Origin: Bin125 sp026705025
GTDB taxonomy: Bacteria; Chloroflexota; Dehalococcoidia; Bin125
Direction: 5' to 3'
Length of the DNA: 64,000 nt
Assembly: GCA_026705025.1 (NCBI GenBank)
Contig: JAPPBN010000051.1
Coordinates: 1-64,000, forward strand
The translations under genes were made by a program, and so were the position numbers. This document shows positions 58,077-64,000 of the stretch, piece after piece. Each line of letters opens with the position of its first letter. Within the stretch, counting starts at the first letter, position 1. Under the pieces are notes generated by a model. The model had not been told where the DNA came from, searched no databases, and worked only from the letters and a program-made list of their open reading frames with translations.

Positions 58077-58732
58077 AACGCTCGAAGCTCTGCGCTGGTT
58101 TGTCGAACCGGGCGAATACTGATCACCAGCGTGCCAAAGACACGATCATGCAGCGTTTGCCGGTCGGGGCTGAAAAAGATCGCTATGCCATCAGCGAGCA
58201 CGATGATGGCGATTGCCGCCAGTACGAGTTCGGACACGGTGGATGCTGGATAGAGCTGACCAACCAGGATGACGGGCACATTGACCGCGGCCCGATAGCC
58301 AACCTCTCGGGCCCACATCAGTTTTCGGGATGCGGCAGAGCCGTCGGTGCGGATTACCTGGGTGGAGAGCATCTGCTTGCCGGGAGTCTGGCCACGTTTG
58401 GCGATTGCAGCGAACCAGACCAGCCAGATCGCCGATCCTAGCCAGAGTTCCAGCGAGAGCAGCCCTTCGAGGTTGGCCAGATCGATGATCAAACCGATCG
58501 CGCTGACAATCAGACCGTCGGCCAGGGCGCCCATGAACCGGGCCATCCTGGTGGCGGCGAAGCGCGGCGAATGGCCGCGTTCCGCGTCGTCACGCAGGGC
58601 GTTGCAGCTGGTGCAAAACCTGGTCCCGAGACGTGTGTCTCCCCGGCAGGCGGCGCAAATCGCTCCGTAGTGTCGGGGTTGTCCGGGGGGACGTAGATAG
58701 GGGTCGGTAGGGAGTGGATCGAAACGGCCCAC
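58073..58732 (-). CDS. RDD membrane protein with N-terminal zinc ribbon
   Basis: The protein has 219 residues from GTG 58732, behind CAGGAGC. It has a Pro-rich start, zinc ribbon CAAC...CTSC (about 27-44), then RDD segments (about 70-90, 100-115 and 145-170) with GQTPGKQMLSTQVI and DRQTLHDRVFGTLVI. It is the first gene of the RDD triplet. Each member keeps both CxxC pairs, so zinc binding is conserved across the family here. A multimer of the three products is likely but unproven. Confidence 0.85.
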   Translation of the reverse strand: MGRFDPLPTDPYLRPPGQPRHYGAICAACRGDTRLGTRFCTSCNALRDDAERGHSPRFAATRMARFMGALADGLIVSAIGLIIDLANLEGLLSLELWLGSAIWLVWFAAIAKRGQTPGKQMLSTQVIRTDGSAASRKLMWAREVGYRAAVNVPVILVGQLYPASTVSELVLAAIAIIVLADGIAIFFSPDRQTLHDRVFGTLVISIRPVRQTSAELRAL

Positions 58733-58755
58733 GCGCGTAGCTCCTGCCCCTGAGC

Positions 58756-59349
58756 TTAGTAGGGCAGTGTCGTTGGCTGGTAATCGCCGCTCCGCAAGGC
58801 GGCCATGAGATCACTGAGCGATTTGACGTTCGCCGCGAACTCCGTGGCCGCCGTACCGACTTCGTGCAGCGCGTGCGAGTCGCTTCCGCCAATCGGCGGC
58901 AAGGGTCTCGTGCGACCGCGCGAAGACGCACTCTGGTTCTGCAGGGGACCGTCGCAACCATTCAGGCCTTCGACGCCGTCGAACAGTTCCATGGCGGCGC
59001 GAGGAACGCGCAGGCCGGGGTCACGGGCAGGATGCGCGAGGTACATGAGCGCTTGACGTTCATCGCAATAGGCCTTGAGCCGCTTCGAATCCGTGATCCG
59101 AGGGAAGGGCTCGGTCAGTCCGTAGACCAGGACATGGCCCAGCTCGGTCGTCACCTCGATGCCAGGCAGGACGACGATTCCGATCTGCTCGGCGAGCCGC
59201 GCAGTGCGGTCGGCTGGCCAGAGCACATCGTGCTCGGTCAGGAGGACTCCATCAAGACCGCGTTCCGCGGCCCGCTCGAGTGCTTCATGGGGGAGCAGAT
59301 TGCTGTCAGTCGAGAACACCGACGTGTGCGTATGCATGTCAATGAGCAT
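58756..59349 (-). CDS. PHP-domain phosphoesterase-like protein
   Basis: The protein has 197 residues. PHP metal motifs are MHTHT (H6, H8), TEHD (H40), a Glu in PGIEVTTE, YLAHPARDPG (His, about 105) and GGSDSHAL (Asp and His, about 156-160). Single-domain PHP proteins are phosphatases or nucleases for nucleotides, histidinol phosphate or RNA ends; this one is shorter than HisK. It is followed at 23 bases by the RDD triplet on the same strand and is divergent from the F420 genes. The substrate is unknown. Confidence 0.88.
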   Translation of the reverse strand: MLIDMHTHTSVFSTDSNLLPHEALERAAERGLDGVLLTEHDVLWPADRTARLAEQIGIVVLPGIEVTTELGHVLVYGLTEPFPRITDSKRLKAYCDERQALMYLAHPARDPGLRVPRAAMELFDGVEGLNGCDGPLQNQSASSRGRTRPLPPIGGSDSHALHEVGTAATEFAANVKSLSDLMAALRSGDYQPTTLPY

Positions 59350-59410
59350 GTAGGCAAAGCGTCATGGGTTGGCGAGCGTGGGTCAACCGCCGCACCGTGA
59401 ACCTCGGTTG

Positions 59411-59416
59411 TACGAT
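59411..59416 (+). promoter_or_regulatory. Leaderless -10 element for the F420 gene cluster
   Basis: TACGAT lies exactly 6 bases before the GTG at 59423, the same spacing as at 7355 and 47999. No ribosome site is present. This would drive the small gene and, by overlap, cofD and cofC. Confidence 0.45.
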
Positions 59417-59422
59417 CCGCAC

Positions 59423-59752
59423 GTGAGACAGATCAAGCTCGTCGGCTCGGTCGTTGAGGATGAGCGCCAACTCGATGGCAGCCGTCATGTCGAGATCGGC
59501 GGCGACGATGCGGACCTTGCTCTCCGCCTCGTGGTCGACCGAGACGGCTCGGTGCAAGAAGCTGAATTGAGCCTGGAAGTGAACGGGACATACGTGGTGC
59601 TTGGCTTTGACCACAGCGAAGAGATTGGCAGCGAAGAGCGACTGTCTGTTCGCCTGCGATGTGCCGACGGTGAGGCCGATGTTTCACAGGGGGAGGACGG
59701 CGAGTTCGCGGTATCCGTAATCCTGCATGACTCAGCGGAGCCTGAGGTATGA
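59423..59752 (+). CDS. Hypothetical small protein co-translated with cofD
   Basis: The protein has 109 residues from GTG 59423; a TTG at 59369 could add 18, but the leaderless -10 favours the shorter form. It reads as an all-beta acidic protein (VRQIKLVGSVV, DADLALRLVVD, AELSLEVNGTYVVLGFDH, LSVRLRCADG, FAVSVILHD). I do not recognise it. Its TGA overlaps the ATG of cofD by 4 bases, so it is translationally coupled to F420 synthesis and may be an accessory or chaperone. That link is inference. Confidence 0.6.
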   Translation: MRQIKLVGSVVEDERQLDGSRHVEIGGDDADLALRLVVDRDGSVQEAELSLEVNGTYVVLGFDHSEEIGSEERLSVRLRCADGEADVSQGEDGEFAVSVILHDSAEPEV

Positions 59753-60690
59753 CGCGTGTTGCGGTTCTGGCCGGCGGCGTGGGCGCGGCGCGGTTCCTGG
59801 ACGGCCTGATCCGAGTTGTGCCGCCCTCGGATGTCACTGCGATCGTCAATGTCGGCGACGACATGGAGTGGGCCGGACTGCACATTTCTCCCGACCTTGA
59901 CACGGTCACATACACGCTCGCCGACATGGTCAATCCGGAGACCGGATGGGGTCTGCGGGGCGAATCTCATCGCACATTGGACCGACTGTCGGAGCTTGGT
60001 GGGCCGGACTGGTTCATGATCGGCGACCTGGATCTGGCGACCCATCTCTATCGAACGCATCGGCTCTCTGCGGGCGACCCGCTGTCGGAGATCACTCGCG
60101 ATCTCACGGCTCGGCTTGGCTTGGAGTGTGTGATCACGCCGGTGACCGACGATCGCCTGCGCACCGTGGTCGGGACGGACCAGGGCGAGCTGGCATTTCA
60201 GGACTACTTCGTGCGCCGGCGGGCATCCGATCCCGTGCATGCGCTGCGGTTTGACGGAGCGGAGACGGCGAAACCGGCGCCGATCGTGGAACATGCGCTG
60301 GCCGAGGCTGATGTCATCGTGGTTGCGCCGTCGAATCCGTTTCTCAGCATTGATCCGCTGCTCAGCGTGCGCGGCGTTCGAGAATTGGTGACTTCGAATC
60401 GAGCGAAGGTCGTTGCGGTGAGCCCGATTATCGGCGGCCAAGCCGTCAAGGGACCGGCTGCAGACATTCTCCAATCTCTGGGACACGATGTGTCCGCGCT
60501 TGGTGTCGGACGATTGTACGAGGATCTGGCGGAGGTGTTTGTCCTGGACGAAACAGATGCGGCGCTTGCCGACGTGATTGCAGCTGAAACGGGGATGCGG
60601 GTTGTCGTGATGCCAACGCTGATGACAGATGTCGGCGCGAAGATGGCGCTGGCCAGAGGGACGCTGGAGGCGGCACTCGATGTCGCCTGA
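59749..60690 (+). CDS. cofD: 2-phospho-L-lactate transferase (CofD/FbiA family)
   Basis: The protein has 313 residues, the family length. Features are LAGGVGAARFLDGL (about 7-20), the IVNVGDDMEW motif (about 32-41), HISPDLDTVTYTLADMVNPETGWGLRGES, WFMIGDLDLATHL and APSNPFLSIDPLL (about 193-205). It transfers the phospho-lactyl, phosphoenolpyruvyl or related group from the activated guanosine donor to the deazaflavin Fo, giving F420-0 or its dehydro form. It overlaps the preceding small gene and the next gene cofC, so donor synthesis and transfer are co-expressed. Confidence 0.95.
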   Translation: MTRVAVLAGGVGAARFLDGLIRVVPPSDVTAIVNVGDDMEWAGLHISPDLDTVTYTLADMVNPETGWGLRGESHRTLDRLSELGGPDWFMIGDLDLATHLYRTHRLSAGDPLSEITRDLTARLGLECVITPVTDDRLRTVVGTDQGELAFQDYFVRRRASDPVHALRFDGAETAKPAPIVEHALAEADVIVVAPSNPFLSIDPLLSVRGVRELVTSNRAKVVAVSPIIGGQAVKGPAADILQSLGHDVSALGVGRLYEDLAEVFVLDETDAALADVIAAETGMRVVVMPTLMTDVGAKMALARGTLEAALDVA

Positions 60691-61372
60691 CGCCGGCGAA
60701 CTCGTCGCCGTGGTTCCTGTGCGAGGCTTGCCGGCCGGCAAGCGCCGCCTGGCGGCGCTGTTGGACGTTGATGAGCGGAATGGCCTCGTCCGGGCGATGC
60801 TGGACGATGTGGTCGCGGCGCTGGTTGCCGCTGAATCCATCGACCGCGTCATGATCGCGTCTCGTGACGCCGCTGCGCGCGATGAGGCCGGCAGGCTGGG
60901 CGTCGACTTTCTCGACCAGACGGAGCTCAAGCTCGGCTACAACCGGGCGGTTGAGTTCGCGCAGGATGCGCTGGCCGGATCTGAGGCGATCCTGATCGTG
61001 CCTGCGGATGTCCCGCTGATTACGCCGGACGCAGTTGACCTGATGGTGTCGACGGCCCCGGACGGGCCAGCGGTGGTGGTCGCGCCGGCTCATGACGGCG
61101 GCACGAATGGACTGTTCCTGCGGCCTCTGGACGTGATCAAGCCGCAGTTTGGTCCATCCTCGGCGCGGGCGCACCAGCAGTCCGCCGCGTCTGCGGGTGA
61201 GGCCGGGGTTCCCTTCCGCGAAGCTCGGATCGACGTCTGGGCGTTCGACCTGGATACGCCGGCGGATCTGCGCTGGCTGCAGGAGACCTTGCCTCAACTG
61301 CCGGAGGGGATTGCTCCGAACACCAGGCGCTGGTTGGCGGCTCGGGAGGCTCGAACGGGGGCTCCGATTTAG
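60680..61372 (+). CDS. cofC: 2-phospho-L-lactate (or PEP) guanylyltransferase (CofC/FbiD family)
   Basis: The protein has 230 residues from ATG 60680, overlapping cofD by 11 bases; a longer frame to 60629 is rejected. The nucleotidyltransferase N terminus is VAVVPVRGLPAGKRRLA (about 8-24); IVPADVPLITPDAVDLM (about 109-125) carries the metal-binding Asp; AHDGGTNGLFLRP and FDLDTPADL follow. It activates phospholactate or phosphoenolpyruvate with GTP for CofD. With cofD it shows the organism makes F420; cofG/H, cofE and any F420-dependent oxidoreductase are outside this window. Confidence 0.93.
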   Translation: MSPDAGELVAVVPVRGLPAGKRRLAALLDVDERNGLVRAMLDDVVAALVAAESIDRVMIASRDAAARDEAGRLGVDFLDQTELKLGYNRAVEFAQDALAGSEAILIVPADVPLITPDAVDLMVSTAPDGPAVVVAPAHDGGTNGLFLRPLDVIKPQFGPSSARAHQQSAASAGEAGVPFREARIDVWAFDLDTPADLRWLQETLPQLPEGIAPNTRRWLAAREARTGAPI

Positions 61373-61398
61373 GGCATCGTTGTTCCGGGGCGGAGAGA

Positions 61399-61440
61399 GG
61401 GCCCTCACCCTAACCCTCTCCCTCGGGGAGAGGGGACCGG
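61399..61440. repeat. REP-like hairpin repeat, copy 3, at a convergent gene junction
   Basis: GGGCCCTCACCCTAACCC precedes the stem CCTCTCCC (61415-61422), loop TCG, GGGAGAGG (61426-61433). It lies between the ends of cofC and the acyl-CoA dehydrogenase gene, as copy 1 lies between two converging genes. Confidence 0.8.
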
Positions 61441-61468
61441 AAGGGGTAGCGGAACGCGGCGGGAGCCC

Positions 61469-62635
61469 TCAGGCGCGGGGGAGGCCGAAGCCTCGTTGGG
61501 CGATGATGTTTCGCTGGAGCTCGTTGCCGCCGGCTCCGAAGGTGGGCATGACGGCGGCGAGGTAGCCGTTCTCGGCGGAGCCTTCAATCGGCGCTCGGCC
61601 GTCGTTGCCATTGAGCTGTCCGTAGAGGCCCATGGCGTGCAGGGAGAAGTTCTGCAGGCGCTGCATCATCTCGGTTGAGAAGATCTTGACCTGGCTGGCC
61701 TCGTAGTTGGGCGATTCCTCGCGCTTGAGCATGTCGAGGATGCGGTAGCTGAGGTGCTGCAGCACCTCGAGCTGGACCTTGAACTCGGCGAATGTGCCTT
61801 TGATTCCGGGGTCATCGATCGGGCGGCCCATCGGGGTCTCGGAGGTGGCCCAGTCCATCAGCCGGTCGTAGACGGCGCGGACTGAGGAAACCGTGAAGAT
61901 CGAGATGCGCTCTCGGTCGAGGGCGTGGGCGGCGTAGTACCAGCCGCGGTTTTCCTCGCCGACGAGGACGCTGGTGGGAACGCGGACGTCCTGGAAATAG
62001 ACCTCGTTGGTTCGGTAGCCGGCCATGGTCCAGAGCGGCTTGACCGTGATGCCGGGGGACTGCATGTCGACCAGCATCATCGAGACACCGCGGTGCTTGG
62101 GCGCGTTGGGGTCGGTGCGGGTCGCGAGCCAGACGTACTCGCTTCGGTGGGCGCCCGAGGTGAAGCGCTTGGTTCCATTGAGTATGTAGTCGTCGCCGTC
62201 CTTGACCGCGCGCAGCTGCAGCGAGGCGAGGTCGGAGCCGGCGTCGGGCTCGGTGTAGCCGAGGGCGAACTCGACTTCACCTCGGGCGATCGGCGGGAGG
62301 AAGCGTTCCTGCTGCTCCTCGGTGCCGAAGCGCATCAGGGTTGGTCCGACCTGCTGGGTGGCGACGGTCGCCTGGGGCGCGCCGACGTAGTTCATTGCCT
62401 CCCAGAAGAGGTACTGCTCCTCGAGCGAGCGTTCCTGTCCGCCGTACTCGGCTGGCCAGGACATGGTCAGCCAACCACGGTCGGCCAGCAGCCTGCGGAA
62501 GCCGCGTTCTTCGGTCATGGTGTCGGTCGTGGGGTCGCCGATGGTGGCCCTGAGATCCGCGGTCCATTCCTCGTCGAGGAACTCGTTGACCTCGGACTCG
62601 AATGCGAGGGCTTTGTCGCTAAATCGGTATTCCAT
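61469..62635 (-). CDS. Acyl-CoA dehydrogenase
   Basis: A 388-residue flavoprotein. Family features are EYGGQERSLEEQYLF (about 63-77), FALGYTEPDAGSDLASLQ (about 128-145), YILNGTKRFTSGAH, MAGYRTNEVYFQDVRVP (about 204-220) and a C-terminal helix with QRNIIAQRGFGLPRA. The catalytic Glu position is uncertain by eye: PTFGAGGNELQRNI contains NE near 372, the place where many members have it. It oxidises the alpha-beta bond of an acyl-CoA and passes electrons to ETF. AGGGAG precedes the ATG. It fits the window's acid-degradation theme. Confidence 0.93.
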   Translation of the reverse strand: MEYRFSDKALAFESEVNEFLDEEWTADLRATIGDPTTDTMTEERGFRRLLADRGWLTMSWPAEYGGQERSLEEQYLFWEAMNYVGAPQATVATQQVGPTLMRFGTEEQQERFLPPIARGEVEFALGYTEPDAGSDLASLQLRAVKDGDDYILNGTKRFTSGAHRSEYVWLATRTDPNAPKHRGVSMMLVDMQSPGITVKPLWTMAGYRTNEVYFQDVRVPTSVLVGEENRGWYYAAHALDRERISIFTVSSVRAVYDRLMDWATSETPMGRPIDDPGIKGTFAEFKVQLEVLQHLSYRILDMLKREESPNYEASQVKIFSTEMMQRLQNFSLHAMGLYGQLNGNDGRAPIEGSAENGYLAAVMPTFGAGGNELQRNIIAQRGFGLPRA

Positions 62636-62817
62636 GTGGCAGGCTCCCTGGGAGGCGAGGGCGATAGGCGGGGGGTGATTCGGTTGAATGTTATCGCAGG
62701 CGGGACCTCAGCTTCCGCATCTGGATCTCGTGTTCAAGCCGAACGCAGGTGAGTGCGGCGCCTTGGATGGGGTGGAGCGACTGCGGGGCATGAGTGACGG
62801 CGGGCCTGCGTGGGTAG

Positions 62818-62870
62818 ATCGCGGTCTGGGCCCCGTGTCAAGCACGGGGCATCGGATGGGGTGGGAGTGT
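62818..62870. repeat. Palindromic intergenic repeat P, copy 1
   Basis: A GCCCCGTG-TCAAG-CACGGGGC hairpin (62830-62850) lies within about 50 bases shared with 63630-63680. It sits in the 249-base gap between the acyl-CoA dehydrogenase start and the end of the helix-turn-helix gene. Two stem positions differ from copy 2 and are compensated on the other arm. Confidence 0.8.
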
Positions 62871-62884
62871 CGGGTGTCCGGTTG

Positions 62885-63496
62885 TTAGCCGGCGGCGGGG
62901 GTTTGGATCGGGGTGGGTTTGGCTCCGTTTCGGGGTGGGCGGGGGAGTTTGACCGGGGGACGGATGGGTTCTGCGGGAATTTTTTCTTCTGCGGGCTGAG
63001 ATTGGACGATCTCCTGCTCTGGACTGGAGATCGTGGAATTGGGGGGTTCAATTTTGGTGGATTCCGTGATGGTTTCTGCCAGTTCTTGCGGCTCTTCGTC
63101 GAACAGATCGGGTTGGTCGGGGCGCTGGGCGGATCGGCGGTGGACGTCGTGGGCGGTGCGGCGGACTTCTCGGGCGAGGTGATTGAGCTGGGTTTGCTGG
63201 GCGTCGCGGGCGCGGAGGTAGTCGACCGGAGTGAGGCGACCGGCGTTGTCGGCGACGTAGTCGCGCTTGATGGCCAGGGTGAGGCGGATCTGGAGCAGAT
63301 GGAGCGATTCGAGCAGGAGGTCGTCGGCTGAGGCGGCGGCGATGGTGGCCCAGTGGGTCTGGGCGAGCTTGAGATCGGCGCGCACGGTGGCGACGGAGAT
63401 GTTGAGCTTCTCGGCGATCTGGCGCAGGGTGTGCCCTTGCTGGCGGAGATGGTGGGCGCGCATGATACGTCGGCGGCGCTTGGGCGGGATGAACAT
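62885..63496 (-). CDS. Helix-turn-helix DNA-binding protein with Pro-rich tail
   Basis: The protein has 203 residues from ATG 63496, with AAAGG upstream; the open frame to 63880 runs through repeats and is rejected. A basic N terminus (PPKRRRR) leads to a helix-turn-helix (about 12-47, LRQQGHTLRQIAEKLNISVATVRADLKLAQ) like that of resolvase/terminase-small-subunit-type proteins. A helical region (about 50-125, rich in Leu and Arg) follows, then an acidic and Pro-rich tail with a PIRPPVKLPRPPR stretch. No enzyme domain is visible. It might be a regulator or remnant of a mobile element; no phage gene is near. Confidence 0.65.
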   Translation of the reverse strand: MFIPPKRRRRIMRAHHLRQQGHTLRQIAEKLNISVATVRADLKLAQTHWATIAAASADDLLLESLHLLQIRLTLAIKRDYVADNAGRLTPVDYLRARDAQQTQLNHLAREVRRTAHDVHRRSAQRPDQPDLFDEEPQELAETITESTKIEPPNSTISSPEQEIVQSQPAEEKIPAEPIRPPVKLPRPPRNGAKPTPIQTPAAG

Positions 63497-63629
63497 GATC
63501 GGGGCCTTTCGAGAGACGGAACGGACGTTCTGGTCACTGTAGCGAAAGGATGTTCGGTGTTGGTGTGTCGTGGTTGGCGGAGGGGAGGCGACGGCTAAGG
63601 GGAAGCGGGACGTTTTGGCTGCGTGGGAG

Positions 63630-63680
63630 GATCGCGGGCTGGGCCCCGCATCAAGTGCGGGGCATCGGAGGGGGTGGGAG
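63630..63680. repeat. Palindromic intergenic repeat P, copy 2
   Basis: A GCCCCGCA-TCAAG-TGCGGGGC hairpin (63643-63663) within a block closely matching copy 1 on both sides. It lies in the 331-base gap at 63497-63827, which holds only repeats. Confidence 0.8.
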
Positions 63681-63733
63681 TTGGGGGGGTGTAGGCGGCA
63701 ACTGGGGGCGTAGCGGTCGCCAGGCAAGGCGAG

Positions 63734-63756
63734 ATTCCCGCGGCATACGCGGGAAT
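63734..63756. repeat. Palindromic repeat ATTCCCGCG / CGCGGGAAT
   Basis: Perfect 9-base arms around GCATA. It is of the ATTCCC-N-GGGAAT kind seen as dispersed repeats in many bacteria. A broken second unit (GCGGGTATGCGGGAA) follows at about 63771-63785. It is in the same repeat-only gap as copy 2 of repeat P. Confidence 0.7.
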
Positions 63757-63827
63757 GACGGAGTTGGGGTGCGGGTATGCGGGAACTGGAAGGCGGGAGT
63801 GACTGAGCTGGGAGGTGGGATCGGGAG

Positions 63828-64000
63828 TCAGGTGCGGGCTTTGTTTGGGGCGGGTCGGAGGATGAAGGAGGCGGCGCCATTGAGGGCGGCTCGGCCGGCG
63901 CGAACGGTCTGGGCGAGCGGTTCGATGGGATGCTGGGGTACTCGGGCCTGAATGATGACCGGTCGGACGAAGATGATTGCGGCCAGGATGGCGAGGACGG
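63828..64000 (-). CDS. C-terminal end of a membrane protein, truncated by the window
   Basis: The frame is open from the right edge and ends at TGA 63830-63828, leaving 57 codons. It starts with a hydrophobic stretch (VLAILAAIIFVRPVIIQARVP) that looks like one membrane helix, followed by QHPIEPLAQTV and a basic tail ending FILRPAPNKART. There is too little to name a family. Confidence 0.5.
   Translation of the reverse strand, partial: VLAILAAIIFVRPVIIQARVPQHPIEPLAQTVRAGRAALNGAASFILRPAPNKART

Noticed and set aside
61469..62635. F420-dependent or nitroalkane oxidase reassignment of the acyl-CoA dehydrogenase
   Set aside because: All major acyl-CoA dehydrogenase segments are present and nothing specific points to an alternative family.
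62734..63537. 267-codon open frame on the - strand
   Set aside because: It is a Ser/Pro/Thr-rich shadow of the helix-turn-helix gene in another frame and crosses the palindromic repeat.

Overview
This is a GC-rich (by eye about 63-65%), gene-dense bacterial chromosome segment with no rRNA, tRNA, CRISPR array, transposase or phage gene that I can recognise. The gene content suggests an uncultured Chloroflexota of the SAR202/Dehalococcoidia kind. It has paired class III (CaiB/BaiF) CoA-transferases, thiolase/DUF35 pairs, acyl-CoA dehydrogenase, acyl-CoA carboxylase, many short-chain dehydrogenases, coenzyme F420 genes (cofD-cofC), an AdoCbl-dependent ribonucleotide reductase and YknXYZ/MacAB-type exporters. 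This placement is inferred from gene content alone; no marker gene here proves it.

Layout. 1-3.8 kb: tail of an NDP-forming acyl-CoA ligase alpha-type protein, a small metal-binding protein, endonuclease IV, and an opposing operon of small membrane protein, hypothetical protein, 2Fe-2S ferredoxin and LysR regulator. 3.9-7.1 kb: a nitronate monooxygenase-like gene, then a compositionally distinct two-gene cassette (methyltransferase-fold protein plus photoproduct-lyase-like radical SAM enzyme) behind a strong promoter with a LexA-box-like palindrome. 7.3-10.7 kb: a CoA-transferase pair and an alpha/beta hydrolase. 10.7-15 kb: ABC exporter with a 1116-residue permease. 15-19.6 kb: hydratase, HD-like protein, and a thiolase-DUF35-SDR operon. 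19.7-27.4 kb: an adaptor with a very long predicted alpha-hairpin, its ABC ATPase and permease, an SDR paralogue and a second permease/ATPase pair. 27.5-31.5 kb: split-barrel flavoprotein, formyltransferase, zinc ribbon, HtpX-like protease, ion channel.

31.5-38.8 kb: acyl-CoA synthetase, carboxyltransferase, tandem beta-hydroxyacid dehydrogenases, AlkA-like glycosylase, nitroreductase. 38.8-45.7 kb: one long leftward run of thiolase, DUF35 protein, two CoA-transferases, two DUF3105 proteins, acyl-CoA ligase alpha-type protein and nitroreductase. 45.8-53.5 kb: enoyl-ACP-reductase-like SDR, M20 peptidase, sirtuin with a structured leader, LysM/M23 cell-wall hydrolase, two epoxide-hydrolase-like enzymes and a MetE-like protein. 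53.5-59.3 kb: nrdJ with a structured leader, three RDD membrane proteins, a PHP phosphoesterase. 59.4-64 kb: cofD-cofC, acyl-CoA dehydrogenase, a helix-turn-helix protein and palindromic repeats.

Three themes recur. First, adjacent paralogue doublets, in several of which one partner has lost the expected catalytic residue (CoA-transferases), plus thiolase homologues without the nucleophilic cysteine beside DUF35 proteins. Second, apparently leaderless genes with a -10 hexamer 6-7 nt before the start codon. Third, dispersed intergenic elements at gene 3' ends, including a three-copy G-poor element with an invariant 17-mer that I cannot match to a known family.
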